The notes beneath the pieces are model-generated. The model was not told the DNA's origin and searched no databases. It saw only the letters and a program-made list of their open reading frames with translations. A program made the position numbers and the translations under genes. This document shows, piece by piece, positions 33,226 through 41,974 of a stretch of DNA of 64,000 nt (position 1 is the stretch's first letter; each line of letters begins with the position of its first letter). The DNA lies in NCBI RefSeq assembly GCF_014489635.1, contig NZ_CP060828.1, positions 6,036,001 through 6,100,000 of the forward strand. The letters are read 5' to 3'. The DNA comes from Streptomyces roseirectus. Its GTDB lineage: Bacteria > Actinomycetota > Actinomycetes > Streptomycetales > Streptomycetaceae.

Positions 33226-34811
33226 AGGACGTCCTCCTCGGTCACCGGGTCGGCCGCTTCGAGGACCGGCTCACCGGGCGGGCCGCCGTGCGTCCAGGGG
33301 GTGTCCTCGGGGTCGGGGAGTTTGGCGCCGCCGCGCTGTTCGTGCTCGAAGAGGGTCCAGCAGATCCGGTCGCCCTTCTCGGGCACGGACCCCTGGTCGG
33401 GCTCCTTGCCGCGGCCCATCTTGTCGAGGAGGCGCAGCACCAGCACGCCGTCCGCCTCGGCGGCGACGAACTCGGCGGACTGCGGCTTGCCGGCGAGCGA
33501 GCGGTAGACCTTCGCGCGCTCGCCGAGGTGCGGACGGTCATCGGTGCGGACGGTGACCAGCGGGCGCGGACGCGGGGAACGGCCCTCGCTGTAGGCCATC
33601 TCGACGCCGACGACCTCCCCGGCGAACGCTTCCCCGGTGAGCCGCAGGCCGGCCATCACCAGCGGGTCGTCCAGGGCCTCCTGGGCGTCCAGGCGGGCCT
33701 GCTCGCGCTCGCGCGTGGCCAGCTTGTTCGCGGCCGTCACGGCGTCGTCCCGGCGCGGCTGCGGGGGCTCACCCGCGCGGACGCGGTCACGGTGACTGGT
33801 GAAGGACCAGCGGTCGCGCGTCCACCGCTCCTCGACGTGGGCCCCGGGCGGCAGCTCCCGCAGCAGGTCCAGGCCCCGCCACACGCGCTCCCAGGTCGGC
33901 AGGGTGCGGCTGAGCACCAGCTCCCGGACCCGCTCCTCGGCGACGGCCAGGTCACCGAGCCGGTCGTCGGCCTCCAGGCCGTCCTCGGCGAGGGCGAACG
34001 CCGTCCGCGCGCGGTCGTAGCGCTCGATCGCCGGGGCGAGCAGCTTGTTGTCGAACGCCGGGTCGGTCGCGGGCCCCGCCGGAGGGTGCGCCAACTGGCC
34101 GTCGCCGTCGCGCGCCAGCTCCACCCGCAGCGCCTCCTCGGCGCCGGAGGTGCCCTCGGGCGGGTCGATCCACGCCAGCAGCGACCCCAGGTGCTGGTCC
34201 TCCAGGCTGGACTGCCCCGTCGCCCAGTGCAGCGCCAGCACGTCCGTCAGCGCCAGCAGCAGCGACGACCCCGGCACCCGCGCGCGCTCCGCGTAGTGCG
34301 TCAGCCAGCGTCCCAGCAACGGCACGCGCGGGGGCGCCGGATAGGGCGCCTCCGGGTCCTGCTCGGCCGTGCGCCGGAAACGCATCGAGCGCCCCAGCAG
34401 GCGCAGCAGGTCGACGCCGCCCCGGCTCGGCACGATCAGCTGCGGCGCGTCCGCGCACAGCTCGACCTCGACCTTGACGCGCTTGCCGGTCTCCGGATCG
34501 GTCTCACTGCGCTCGGCGGCCTCCACGAGGTCGCCGTACGCGTCGATGTACGGCAGGACGGCGTCGGCGAGCCGGGACAGGAACGCGAACCGCAGCTCCG
34601 GGTTGCGCGGCTGCGGCACCACGAGCAGGCGCGGCTCGTCGCGGTCCGTCCCCACGAGCGCGCCGAGCGGGGCCCCCGCCTCGCCGCCCGTGATCAACGG
34701 GACCAGCACCATGGGCCGTTCGGACAGGTGCCGGCGCCGCACGGTCGCGATCGGCTGCGCGCGGCCCGTGGCATCGGCCTCCAGGCGCGCGAGGGTGGAG
34801 ATCAGCGACAT
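33222..34811 (-). CDS. Uncharacterised protein of the nuclease-helicase operon
   Basis: A 529-aa cytosolic protein with no family I can name. The N-terminal half is alpha/beta (LVPLITGGEAGAPLGALVG, RLLVVPQPRNPELRFAFLSRL) and a central helical region follows (AFDNKLLAPAIERYDRARTAF, AVAEERVRELVLSRTLPTWERV). A C-terminal beta domain carries AFAGEVVGVEMAYSEG, reminiscent of the RNA/DNA-binding insert near UPF1-type helicases (GDRICWTLFEHEQ). It starts at ATG 34811, overlapping the nuclease gene by 10 bp, and ends overlapping the repeat protein. It is presumably a subunit or cofactor of the helicase. Confidence 0.75.
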   Translation of the reverse strand: MSLISTLARLEADATGRAQPIATVRRRHLSERPMVLVPLITGGEAGAPLGALVGTDRDEPRLLVVPQPRNPELRFAFLSRLADAVLPYIDAYGDLVEAAERSETDPETGKRVKVEVELCADAPQLIVPSRGGVDLLRLLGRSMRFRRTAEQDPEAPYPAPPRVPLLGRWLTHYAERARVPGSSLLLALTDVLALHWATGQSSLEDQHLGSLLAWIDPPEGTSGAEEALRVELARDGDGQLAHPPAGPATDPAFDNKLLAPAIERYDRARTAFALAEDGLEADDRLGDLAVAEERVRELVLSRTLPTWERVWRGLDLLRELPPGAHVEERWTRDRWSFTSHRDRVRAGEPPQPRRDDAVTAANKLATREREQARLDAQEALDDPLVMAGLRLTGEAFAGEVVGVEMAYSEGRSPRPRPLVTVRTDDRPHLGERAKVYRSLAGKPQSAEFVAAEADGVLVLRLLDKMGRGKEPDQGSVPEKGDRICWTLFEHEQRGGAKLPDPEDTPWTHGGPPGEPVLEAADPVTEEDVL

Positions 34812-35998
34812 GGGGCCACCTCGCCCGTGCTCGTGCGGACACCCGCCCCCGCCAGCGCCTCCGCGCGCAGCCGCGCCGCTCTGCGCAGCGCCGCCACCGC
34901 CGGGTCCTCGGGATCGCCCTCCTGGCCGCGCGCGGCCGCCAGAACGCCCTCCACGGTGCTCAGACCGCCCAGTTCGGCGCGGGTCGAGCGGCCCAGGGTC
35001 GTGACGCTGCCCGCCGCGCGGGAGCGGGCACGGCAGTGGAAGGCCAGTTCGCAGGTGGCCAGGCATTCGGGCGTGTAGGTCGCGGGGACGGCCTCCACGG
35101 CCGCCGTCAGCTGCTCGGCCGGCAGACCGGGTGCGAAGCAGACGCCCTCCGGCAGGGCGTCCGCGATCTCCTCGATGCGGGTGAGGCGGGCCAGCTGGCG
35201 GGCCGTCACCGCGCGCTGCTTGCGGACGTCGACCGCCGACGCCGTCGGCAGGTTCGAGAAGTCGCGCGGGCACACCAGCAGGACGCGGTGGCGCACGCGC
35301 GGGGGCACCGGCAGCCGCGCGGCGACCTGTTCGAGCGCCAGGACGTACACGGCCGCCTGCCGGGCCGCCGCGCCGACCTTCGCCGGATCCGCCGACCCGT
35401 CCAGCATCGGGAACGACTTGATCTCGACGACCGTCCAGGCGCCGTCCGGATGGACGACGACCGCGTCGGGCTCCAGGAAGGCGGGGGACCCGGCGACGTC
35501 CAGCGCGAGCATCGGGTGGTCCAGCAGCGTCCACAGCCCCGGCGCGGACGCCGCCTCGCGCAGCGCCAGCGCCGTACGCGCGGTGCGCCCCTCAGGACCG
35601 GAGGCGGTCAGGTCGGGCACGGACGCCGACGCGGGCGGCTCGGCGGCCGGATCCAGCGTCGCGTGCGCCAGGCGCAGCAGCTCCGCGCCGCCGTCGGCCT
35701 TGACCTTCGCCTCGAACGCGTTGCCGCGCGTGAGCGCGAACTGCGACTGGCCGAAGACCGCGGGCGAGCCCAGCGCGCTCGCCAGCACCGTCTTGTCCAC
35801 CCCCGCGCCGTCGAGCAGCGCGCGCCGCCCGCACCCGGGGTTCGCCGCGAGCGCCGCGAGGGCGCGGGCGTCCAGCGCCTTGGCCGGGACGTCGGGACCG
35901 CGCAGCTCAGCGAGCCGGTGCCGGAGCGCCGTCCCCCGCGTCCGAGGGGGCGGCACTGGGCTCGGCTCGGGACTCGGGGTGCCGGGAGAAGTGCTCAC
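34802..35998 (-). CDS. RecB-like PD-(D/E)XK nuclease with probable 4Fe-4S cluster
   Basis: A 398-aa protein. Nuclease motifs: RGNAFEAK (E96), EPDAVVV (D178), WTVVEIKSF (E192-x-K194) and RQAAVYVLAL (motif with Gln and Tyr). Four cysteines are placed as in AddB and Cas4: C56 (ANPGCGRRALL) before the nuclease core, and C312, C316 and C322 after it (ECLATCELAFHC). They probably bind a 4Fe-4S cluster. GTG 35998 is preferred; TTG 36028 is also in frame. Either start lies inside the 3' end of the PAP2 gene. It heads the operon with the helicase. Confidence 0.82.
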   Translation of the reverse strand: MSTSPGTPSPEPSPVPPPRTRGTALRHRLAELRGPDVPAKALDARALAALAANPGCGRRALLDGAGVDKTVLASALGSPAVFGQSQFALTRGNAFEAKVKADGGAELLRLAHATLDPAAEPPASASVPDLTASGPEGRTARTALALREAASAPGLWTLLDHPMLALDVAGSPAFLEPDAVVVHPDGAWTVVEIKSFPMLDGSADPAKVGAAARQAAVYVLALEQVAARLPVPPRVRHRVLLVCPRDFSNLPTASAVDVRKQRAVTARQLARLTRIEEIADALPEGVCFAPGLPAEQLTAAVEAVPATYTPECLATCELAFHCRARSRAAGSVTTLGRSTRAELGGLSTVEGVLAAARGQEGDPEDPAVAALRRAARLRAEALAGAGVRTSTGEVAPCR

Positions 35999-36848
35999 CC
36001 GTGGAAGTCTGGCATCCGCCACTGACAATCGAGGTCTGTGCGGCTTCCGAGCCGGGTGGGACAGGCGTCCGAACCGCCTTGAAACGGGCCGTGAGAGCCC
36101 TCAGGCCGCGTGTCACGTACGGCGTCAGCAGCAGCCCGACGCCCATCACGAACGCACCCGCGACCGCGTCGAGGAAGTAGTGGTTCGCCGTGCCCATGAC
36201 CACGATCGTGGTGATCAGCGGGTAGGCGACACCCGCCGCCTTCGTCAGGCGCGTCCCGCCGAACCGCCACAGCATCACGCCGCACCACAGCGCCCAGCCC
36301 ACGTGCAGGCTCGGCATCGCGGCGTACTGGTTCGTCATGCCGCCGAGCCCGCGCGGGGCACTCGCCTCGCCGCCCCACCACCCGTACGAGCTGTACTGGG
36401 CCATCGTGTCCACGAAGCCGTGCCCCGCGTCGAGGAGGCGGGGCGGGCACGTCGGCAGCAGCGTGAAGCCGATCAGGCCGATGAACGTGGACGTCATCAG
36501 CCAGGTGCGGGCCGCCCGGTAGCGCACCGCGCGCGAGCGGAACAGCCAGACCAGGATCACCGGTGTGACCACGTAGTGCAGCGACGCGTACCAGAAGTCC
36601 GCCGGGACGCCGATCCACGCCTCGCGCGTGAACAGCCGGTTCAGCGGGTGCTCCGCGTTGATCCGCAGCGCCTTCTCGACCTTGAGGATCGCCAAGCCGT
36701 GGTCCACGGCCGTCGAGACGTCGCCCCGCGCGAGGAGTCGGCCCGCCGAGTAGCACACGTACACCAGCACGATCAGCGGCAGCTCCGTCCACCAGCGCAG
36801 CCGCCCCGGAGGAGCCTCCTGGGTGCCCGGTGTCTCGGTCTTCGGCAT
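35907..36848 (-). CDS. PAP2-superfamily (Aur1-like) membrane phosphatase/phosphotransferase
   Basis: A 313-aa membrane protein with about six helices. The catalytic region resembles inositolphosphotransferase-type PAP2 enzymes: MPSLHVGWALW carries the first His, and GTANHYFLDAVAGAF carries the second His and Asp. It acts on lipid or polyprenyl phosphates at the membrane. The C-terminal 60 residues are disordered and Pro/Ser-rich, and they overlap the start of the nuclease gene by about 90 bp. ATG 36848 has GGGGAGG upstream. The promoter is in the 189-bp gap shared with the divergent histidine phosphatase. Confidence 0.87.
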   Translation of the reverse strand: MPKTETPGTQEAPPGRLRWWTELPLIVLVYVCYSAGRLLARGDVSTAVDHGLAILKVEKALRINAEHPLNRLFTREAWIGVPADFWYASLHYVVTPVILVWLFRSRAVRYRAARTWLMTSTFIGLIGFTLLPTCPPRLLDAGHGFVDTMAQYSSYGWWGGEASAPRGLGGMTNQYAAMPSLHVGWALWCGVMLWRFGGTRLTKAAGVAYPLITTIVVMGTANHYFLDAVAGAFVMGVGLLLTPYVTRGLRALTARFKAVRTPVPPGSEAAQTSIVSGGCQTSTGEHFSRHPESRAEPSAAPSDAGDGAPAPAR

Positions 36849-37037
36849 CCGATCGCCTCCCCTTCCGATTCGTGGTGGCCAATCCGCGCGGACGTGTCAC
36901 TTTACGGCGTATGCGCGCGCCGGTCCTGGGCGCCCTCGGCCTGTGAAGACGTCGGGATCGCCCGCCGGGTTGCCCTGATCCACGGTGCGGGATGATGGAG
37001 AAGTTCCGCCTCTGTTTTTCTCCCGGAAAGGTTCCTC

Positions 37038-37631
37038 ATGGCACCGCGCATCCTGCTGGCCCGGCACGGACAGACGGCCTGGTCGCTGTCCGGCAAGCAC
37101 ACCGGCAGGACCGACGTCCCCCTCCTGGAGGAGGGCCGCCGCGGTGCCAAACTGCTCGGCGAGCGGCTGCACAGGACGCCCTATGACGGTCTCGCCGGGG
37201 TCGAGGTCCGCACGAGCCCGCTGGCCCGCGCGCGCGAGACGTGCGAGATCGCCGGGTTCGGGGAGCGCGCGACGCCCTGGGACACGCTCATGGAGTGGCA
37301 CTACGGCGCCTACGAGGGCCTGACCCCCGCCGAGATCCAGGACGTCCGCCCCGGCTGGCTCATCTGGCGCGACGGCGTGCCCGACGGGGAGACCGTCGCC
37401 GAGGTGACCTCCCGCGCGGACGACGTCGTCGCCTGGGCGCGCGAGGCCGACCGGGACGTCCTGGTCTTCGCCCATGGGCACATCCTTCGCTCCATAGGGG
37501 CTCGCTGGCTCGGACTGCCGCTCGACTTCGCGGCCCGGATCCGGCTGAACCCGACGTCCCTGTCGGTCCTGGGCTGGGCCTACGGGGAGCCGGCGATCGA
37601 GAGCTGGAACGACCTGGGGCACCTCTCGTAG
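37038..37631 (+). CDS. Histidine phosphatase family protein
   Basis: A 197-aa cytosolic phosphatase of the phosphoglycerate-mutase-like superfamily. The catalytic [11 protein letters not shown] (His10) opens the protein. [15 protein letters not shown] holds the second substrate Arg, [10 protein letters not shown] follows with the proton-donor Glu, and [11 protein letters not shown] holds the second catalytic His. The substrate could be a sugar phosphate or phosphorylated intermediate. ATG 37038 is preceded by GGAAAGG. It is monocistronic, divergent from PAP2 and convergent with the NsdA-like gene. Confidence 0.9.
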   Translation: MAPRILLARHGQTAWSLSGKHTGRTDVPLLEEGRRGAKLLGERLHRTPYDGLAGVEVRTSPLARARETCEIAGFGERATPWDTLMEWHYGAYEGLTPAEIQDVRPGWLIWRDGVPDGETVAEVTSRADDVVAWAREADRDVLVFAHGHILRSIGARWLGLPLDFAARIRLNPTSLSVLGWAYGEPAIESWNDLGHLS

Positions 37632-37719
37632 CTACCCAGGGCAGGCCCGTTCACCCACGCGCGGGCGCGCACTCCGCCTCGCGCGGGCGCGCGCCCCTCA
37701 CCGTCGTCCCGGACCGGCC

Positions 37720-39180
37720 TCACAGCCGTCTCGGGCGCGCCGTGCGCCGCTCCAGGAACTCCGACACGTCGGGCGTCCTGCGGTGCGGGAGCAGCACGCG
37801 CGCGGTGTCGCCGAGCATGCCCCGGATCCTGGACGACTGGACGTGCCCCAGCAGCTCCAGGACGCGCAGGCCCGCGCGGGCGGCCTCGTCGGGACGGCCG
37901 TCGCGCGCGAGGTCGTCGGCCAGCTCGGCCGTGTAGAGGGCGATGTTGCGGCTGAAGTGGGCGTCCTGGAGGTCGGCGGCGTCGCGGGCCCGGCGCGCGG
38001 CGCGGGACCAGTCGCCGAGGGCGGACCAGCACTGCGCCTCCAGGCTCGCCAGCTCGGCGGCCCCGTAGAAACTCATCCACTCGGGGTCGGCGTCCGAGGG
38101 GCCTCGCTCGTACAGGGCGTGCGCGCGCGTGAGCGCCTGGGTGCAGCCGGTGGGGTCCCCGAGCCCGGCCCAGCCGCCGGCCTCCCTGAGGGCCAGCAGG
38201 GACATCAGCCGGTCCGAGCCCAGCGGGCGCGCGACGCGCTGGGCGGCCTGCGCCGCCCGCACCGCCTCGCGCGGGCGCCCGGCGTCCCGGGAGAGGAACG
38301 CCGTGTTGCAGAAGGCGTGCGCCTCCAGCGCGCGGTCGCCGGTCATCCGGGCGGTCGCCAGCGCCTCCGCGTAGTGCGAGCGGGCCTCCTCGAACCGCCC
38401 GGAGTCGTGGGCCAGCCAGCCCACCGAGATCGCCAGTTCCCCGGCGCCCGAGTACAGCCGGTCGGCGGTCGACTGGCGGGTCGTCCCGGCGTCCAGCAGC
38501 GCGTACGCGCGGCGCAACGGCTCCGCCGCGCGCTGGTACAGGCTGTCGCCGCCGTGCCGGTCGTCCAGCAGGCGGATTCTTCGGACCGCTTCCTCCAGGG
38601 CGCTCGCGTCGCTCGCCCCGGCGCGGCGCGGGGGCCGTCCGGAGGCGTACGCGTCGGTGGCGAGGCCCAGGGAGCCCAGCGAGACGGCCGCCACGGTGGC
38701 GCCCCCGCCGGTCATGAATGCGCGACGCAGCACGTCGCTCTCCTCGTGGTCGTGGTGCGTGTCGTACGGGTCCTGCGTGTCATACGGGTGACCCCCCGCG
38801 CGCGGTTCACCCGTCTCCCGCACGGACACGGTGGTGCGCGCGGGGCTCGGGATGTGCGCGCGGGGCGCGTTCTCGGGGGCGCGCGCCCCGCGCCCGCGTA
38901 CGGACGCGCGGGGCGCGAAGCCCAGGTCGGTGAGCGTGCGGCCGGGGAACATGTGCAGGAACACCCGCTCGTACGCGTAGTTGGGGCAGCGGATCTCGCC
39001 CGCCTCGACCCGCCCGATGTAGCGCGCGTCGCAGCTGACCCGTTCCCCGATCTCCCGCGCGGCACGCCGCACCAGGGCGGCGAACTCGGCGGGCGAACGC
39101 TGTCCGCGCAGGCGCCGGAAAGCGTGGTTGGGGCGTGCGGGCCGGTCGGGACGGGGTGGGGTCACCGTTGACGACGCCAT
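37720..39180 (-). CDS. NsdA-like TPR regulatory protein
   Basis: A 486-aa protein. An N-terminal XRE-like helix-turn-helix (about 20-90; SPAEFAALVRRAAREIGERVSCDARYIGRVEAGEIRCPN) is followed by a disordered linker. A short hydrophobic piece after RRAFMTGGGATVAAVSLGSLGLA (about 185-210) precedes a long TPR-like helical array to the C terminus. The layout matches NsdA-type proteins, which repress antibiotic production and sporulation in Streptomyces. I do not assign nsdA itself because several paralogues exist. ATG 39180 is chosen on GAGAGGAC upstream; an earlier in-frame ATG is at 39213. Confidence 0.8.
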   Translation of the reverse strand: MASSTVTPPRPDRPARPNHAFRRLRGQRSPAEFAALVRRAAREIGERVSCDARYIGRVEAGEIRCPNYAYERVFLHMFPGRTLTDLGFAPRASVRGRGARAPENAPRAHIPSPARTTVSVRETGEPRAGGHPYDTQDPYDTHHDHEESDVLRRAFMTGGGATVAAVSLGSLGLATDAYASGRPPRRAGASDASALEEAVRRIRLLDDRHGGDSLYQRAAEPLRRAYALLDAGTTRQSTADRLYSGAGELAISVGWLAHDSGRFEEARSHYAEALATARMTGDRALEAHAFCNTAFLSRDAGRPREAVRAAQAAQRVARPLGSDRLMSLLALREAGGWAGLGDPTGCTQALTRAHALYERGPSDADPEWMSFYGAAELASLEAQCWSALGDWSRAARRARDAADLQDAHFSRNIALYTAELADDLARDGRPDEAARAGLRVLELLGHVQSSRIRGMLGDTARVLLPHRRTPDVSEFLERRTARPRRL

Positions 39181-39464
39181 GGCCGGGTCCTCTCGTGCGA
39201 ACCGTCGAACCATGCCGGATTCAAGGGTGTTTGGCAGGATGAAGCCGCTTATCGGGCCGTATCCGGTGTATCCAACTGTTTCCGGCGGGCAAGAACGTAC
39301 CTGCTGTTCCGGGGTCGGCACGCGGGATTTGGCTACAAACCGGATATCTCATGCGCGATCTGCCATGAAGTGCCATCCTTTGCGGCTGACTTCCGCCGTA
39401 GCCGTTGACGAACTGGCGCGTTGAACGCTGTGGACTGCAATCGGGCTGCGCGGTGGAGGCCGTC

Positions 39465-39854
39465 ATGGAGACCAGCCAGAGCAACGACCCCTGTACGACG
39501 CCGGCGACGGCTGCGTGCGATCTCGTGACGGTGCCGACGCGGCAGGGCCTGGAGGCGGTCGACATCCTCCGCCGCGGGGCCTGCGACGCGGTCGGCCCCG
39601 TCCTGCACGACGACGACGGCCGCACCCTCGGCTTCCTCGTCCCGCCCGGCACGGCCGCCGCCTGGGACGTCCCGGGCAGCACCTGCACGGAGACCGACGG
39701 CCGCGGCCTGCGCCTCGCCCCCGACCCCCCTGTCGCCGGCTCCGACTGGCTCCTCCCCCCGGACGCCGGCAACCTCCCCACCGACCCCACGGTCCTCCGC
39801 CAGGCCCTGGGCGAGGCCGCCCGCCTGATCGAGGCGGCGGACAGCTGCCGCTGA
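39465..39854 (+). CDS. Small conserved hypothetical protein
   Basis: A 129-aa cytosolic protein. ATG 39465 follows GGAGG by five bases, which excludes the earlier in-frame codon at 39405. Recognisable features are only its conserved opening (QSNDP, VPTRQGLEAVDILRR) and the middle GFLVPPGTAAAWDVPGS, which is typical of uncharacterised Streptomyces proteins of this size. It is divergent from the NsdA-like gene over a 284-bp gap, so the two may share regulation. Function unknown. Confidence 0.75.
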   Translation: METSQSNDPCTTPATAACDLVTVPTRQGLEAVDILRRGACDAVGPVLHDDDGRTLGFLVPPGTAAAWDVPGSTCTETDGRGLRLAPDPPVAGSDWLLPPDAGNLPTDPTVLRQALGEAARLIEAADSCR

Positions 39855-39994
39855 CCACACCGGGGGAGCGGAAACGGTCCTCCTGAGGGCCGGGGAGACG
39901 GCGGTGCGGGGCGTTCCGGGTGGTGCCGGGGCCTGAGGGCGATGCACGCGGACCCACCGGACGCGGGCAGGGGACACCGCGCACCAGCGCCGAG

Positions 39995-40965
39995 GCTCTT
40001 CGCGCGTGCGCCAGACACAGCCGGAACGATTCGCCGAGACGCCGTCCGCTGAGCGGCGCCGCGCGCGTACGCGGGGCGACAGCCGGACCGCCGTGAGATC
40101 GCCGAGGTCGGCGTCGGTCAACTCCTCGTGCCGCGCGCGTGCGAGGCGACAGCGGGACGGCGCAGATGGTGGTCCACGCGCGCGTGTGCGCGACCGAACT
40201 GGTCCCTGGTCTGGATCGCGAGCACCACGTGTGTCCCTGCGCGCGTGCTCGCGACCGCACAACGAGGCCGCCATCGCATGGGCCCGCGAGGCCACCCGCG
40301 CGTGCGCGCGGCGACCGCCCGTTGTCGAGGGTGAGTTCGACGTCGGCCCGGCCCACCCGCGCGTGTGCGTGGCGATCGCCCCGTGTCGCCCCCCGCCTCT
40401 CCGCCGGGCGCTGGACGCCGAGCGCTGGCGGTGCCCTCGCGCGCGTGCGCGACGACGGGGGGCTCGCCAAGGGCATCGGGGACGCCGGGGTCGGTGCCCC
40501 CACGCGCGTGCGACGAAGAGCCTCGGCTGTCTCACGGGCACGGGCCCGGCGATGTGGGCCGAGTGCGGCGTAACCCCGCAGACCCACGCGCGCGACAGGG
40601 CCTCATCGCGACGAAGGCCGGCAGCGTGCCCGACCCACAGACCCACGTGCGTGACAGGGCCCCCGGCCGCCTCGGTGCCCCGTCCCTTTCGGCTGCAGCC
40701 CCACGCGTGCGTTGACGGGGACGACTGCACTCGCCCCGCACCCCTCCGGTCCGGCGGACGCAGTCCCGCGTGCACGACCGCTGTCCCTCGGACGGCCGCC
40801 CGGGATGCCGCGAGGTCCGGTGCCTTACCGCCCGCGCGGGGCCGGTCCCTCCTCGGCCCCGACGGCGCCGTCAACACTGTCCTTGCCGCCTGCGCGTGGG
40901 CCGGTCCGGCATGGACGTCGGAGTGCGCCGAGGCCCGTCCGCCGGCCTGGGCGGGAGGCGCCGGT
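39995..40965 (+). repeat. Degenerate, regularly spaced repeat array, possible decayed type I-E CRISPR
   Basis: About 15-16 copies of a short GC-rich motif with core CGCGTG, of the type CCCACGCGCGTGCGCGACGAC. The core starts at 40003, 40064, 40136, 40181, 40242, 40299, 40360, 40442, 40505, about 40589, about 40646, 40704, 40767, about 40833, 40893 and about 40950. Most intervals are 57-66 bp, close to the 61-bp period of type I-E CRISPR arrays; sequences between cores are unlike each other. Several copies can fold (CCGCGCG-TG-CGCGCGG at 40297). The repeats are far too diverged for a working array and no cas genes are in the window. Overlapping frames across the region look non-coding. Confidence 0.5.
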
Positions 40966-41110
40966 GGCCTCCCCCAGAGGCCCGTGGCGGGGCGAGGGCG
41001 TCGGCAGTGCCTCAGCGCCGGCCCGTCGGCCCGTGGGCGCGAGCCCTTCTCGCCGGTGCGCAGACCTCGGCAGGTCGGGCGTTGTCGGTGGGGCCTGCGA
41101 GGATGGGGGC

Positions 41111-41974
41111 ATGGCGAAGGAGCGGAGCGGCAGGCGGGGGGACGGCGAGGGGGTCGCCGAGGAGGTCGACGGCGGGACGGCGCGGCTCGTGCCCGACCGG
41201 GACCGGACGCGGGCGTGGACGCTGCTGGTCGACGGGGCGCCGCAGTCGCACGTGGACCTCGACGACCCGGGGTTCCTGTCGTTCGAGTACCAGCGCAGGC
41301 TCGGTCATGTGATCGACCTCGTCGCGCCGAAGGGGAAGCCGATCCACGCTGTGCACCTGGGCGGCGGCGGGTTCACGCTCGCGCGGTACGTCGCCGCGAC
41401 CCGGCCCCGCTCCACCCAGCAGGTCGTCGAGCGGGACGCGCGCCTCGTCCAGTTCGTGCGCAGGGAACTGCCCCTGGACCCGGCCGCACGGATCCGCGTC
41501 CGGTCCACCGACGCGCGCGAGGGCCTGGCGAAGGTCCCCGACGGATGGGCGGACCTGGTGATCGCCGACGTCTTCAGCGGCGCGCGCACCCCGGCGCACC
41601 TGACGTCGACGGAGTTCCTGGACGACGTCCGCCGCACGCTGGCACCGAACGCCGTCTACGCCGCGAACCTCGCCGACGGCCCGCCGCTCACGTACCTGCG
41701 CGCCCAGATCGCCACCGCCGCCGCCCGCTTCCCCCACCTCGCGCTCCTCGCCGACCCCACGGTCCTGCGAGGCCGCCGCTTCGGCAACGCCGTCCTGGTC
41801 GCCTCCGACGCGCCCCTGCCGGTCCCCGAACTGACCCGCCGAGCCGCCTCCGACCCCCACCCCGTCCGCATCGAACACGGCCGCGCCCTCACGGACTTCA
41901 CCGGCGGCGCGACCCCGGTCACAGACGCCTCGGCAACCCCGTCCCCGGCCCCACCGGCATCGGTCTTCCACTAG
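41111..41974 (+). CDS. Spermidine-synthase-like (polyamine aminopropyltransferase fold) protein
   Basis: A 287-aa protein with a Rossmann-type methyltransferase fold. Visible elements are FLSFEYQRRLGHVIDLV, the nucleotide loop VHLGGGGFTLARYVA, an acidic strand end VVERDARLVQF, RVRSTDAREGL, and WADLVIADVFSGARTPAHLTS. These match the spermidine synthase-like proteins common in Streptomyces, where the polyamine-binding residues are only partly kept. The true substrate is unknown. ATG 41111 is preceded by GAGGATGGGGG. The C-terminal 30 residues are Pro/Thr/Ala-rich. Confidence 0.82.
   Translation: MAKERSGRRGDGEGVAEEVDGGTARLVPDRDRTRAWTLLVDGAPQSHVDLDDPGFLSFEYQRRLGHVIDLVAPKGKPIHAVHLGGGGFTLARYVAATRPRSTQQVVERDARLVQFVRRELPLDPAARIRVRSTDAREGLAKVPDGWADLVIADVFSGARTPAHLTSTEFLDDVRRTLAPNAVYAANLADGPPLTYLRAQIATAAARFPHLALLADPTVLRGRRFGNAVLVASDAPLPVPELTRRAASDPHPVRIEHGRALTDFTGGATPVTDASATPSPAPPASVFH

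Noticed and set aside
39333..40877. Minus-strand frame of about 510 codons across the same array
   Set aside because: Arg/Ala/Gly-rich with recurring short words caused by the DNA repeats; no coding support.
39995..40965. Calling the repeat array a functional CRISPR
   Set aside because: Repeats differ at many positions, several intervals deviate from the mean, and no cas gene is present in the window; only a decayed or CRISPR-like status can be argued.
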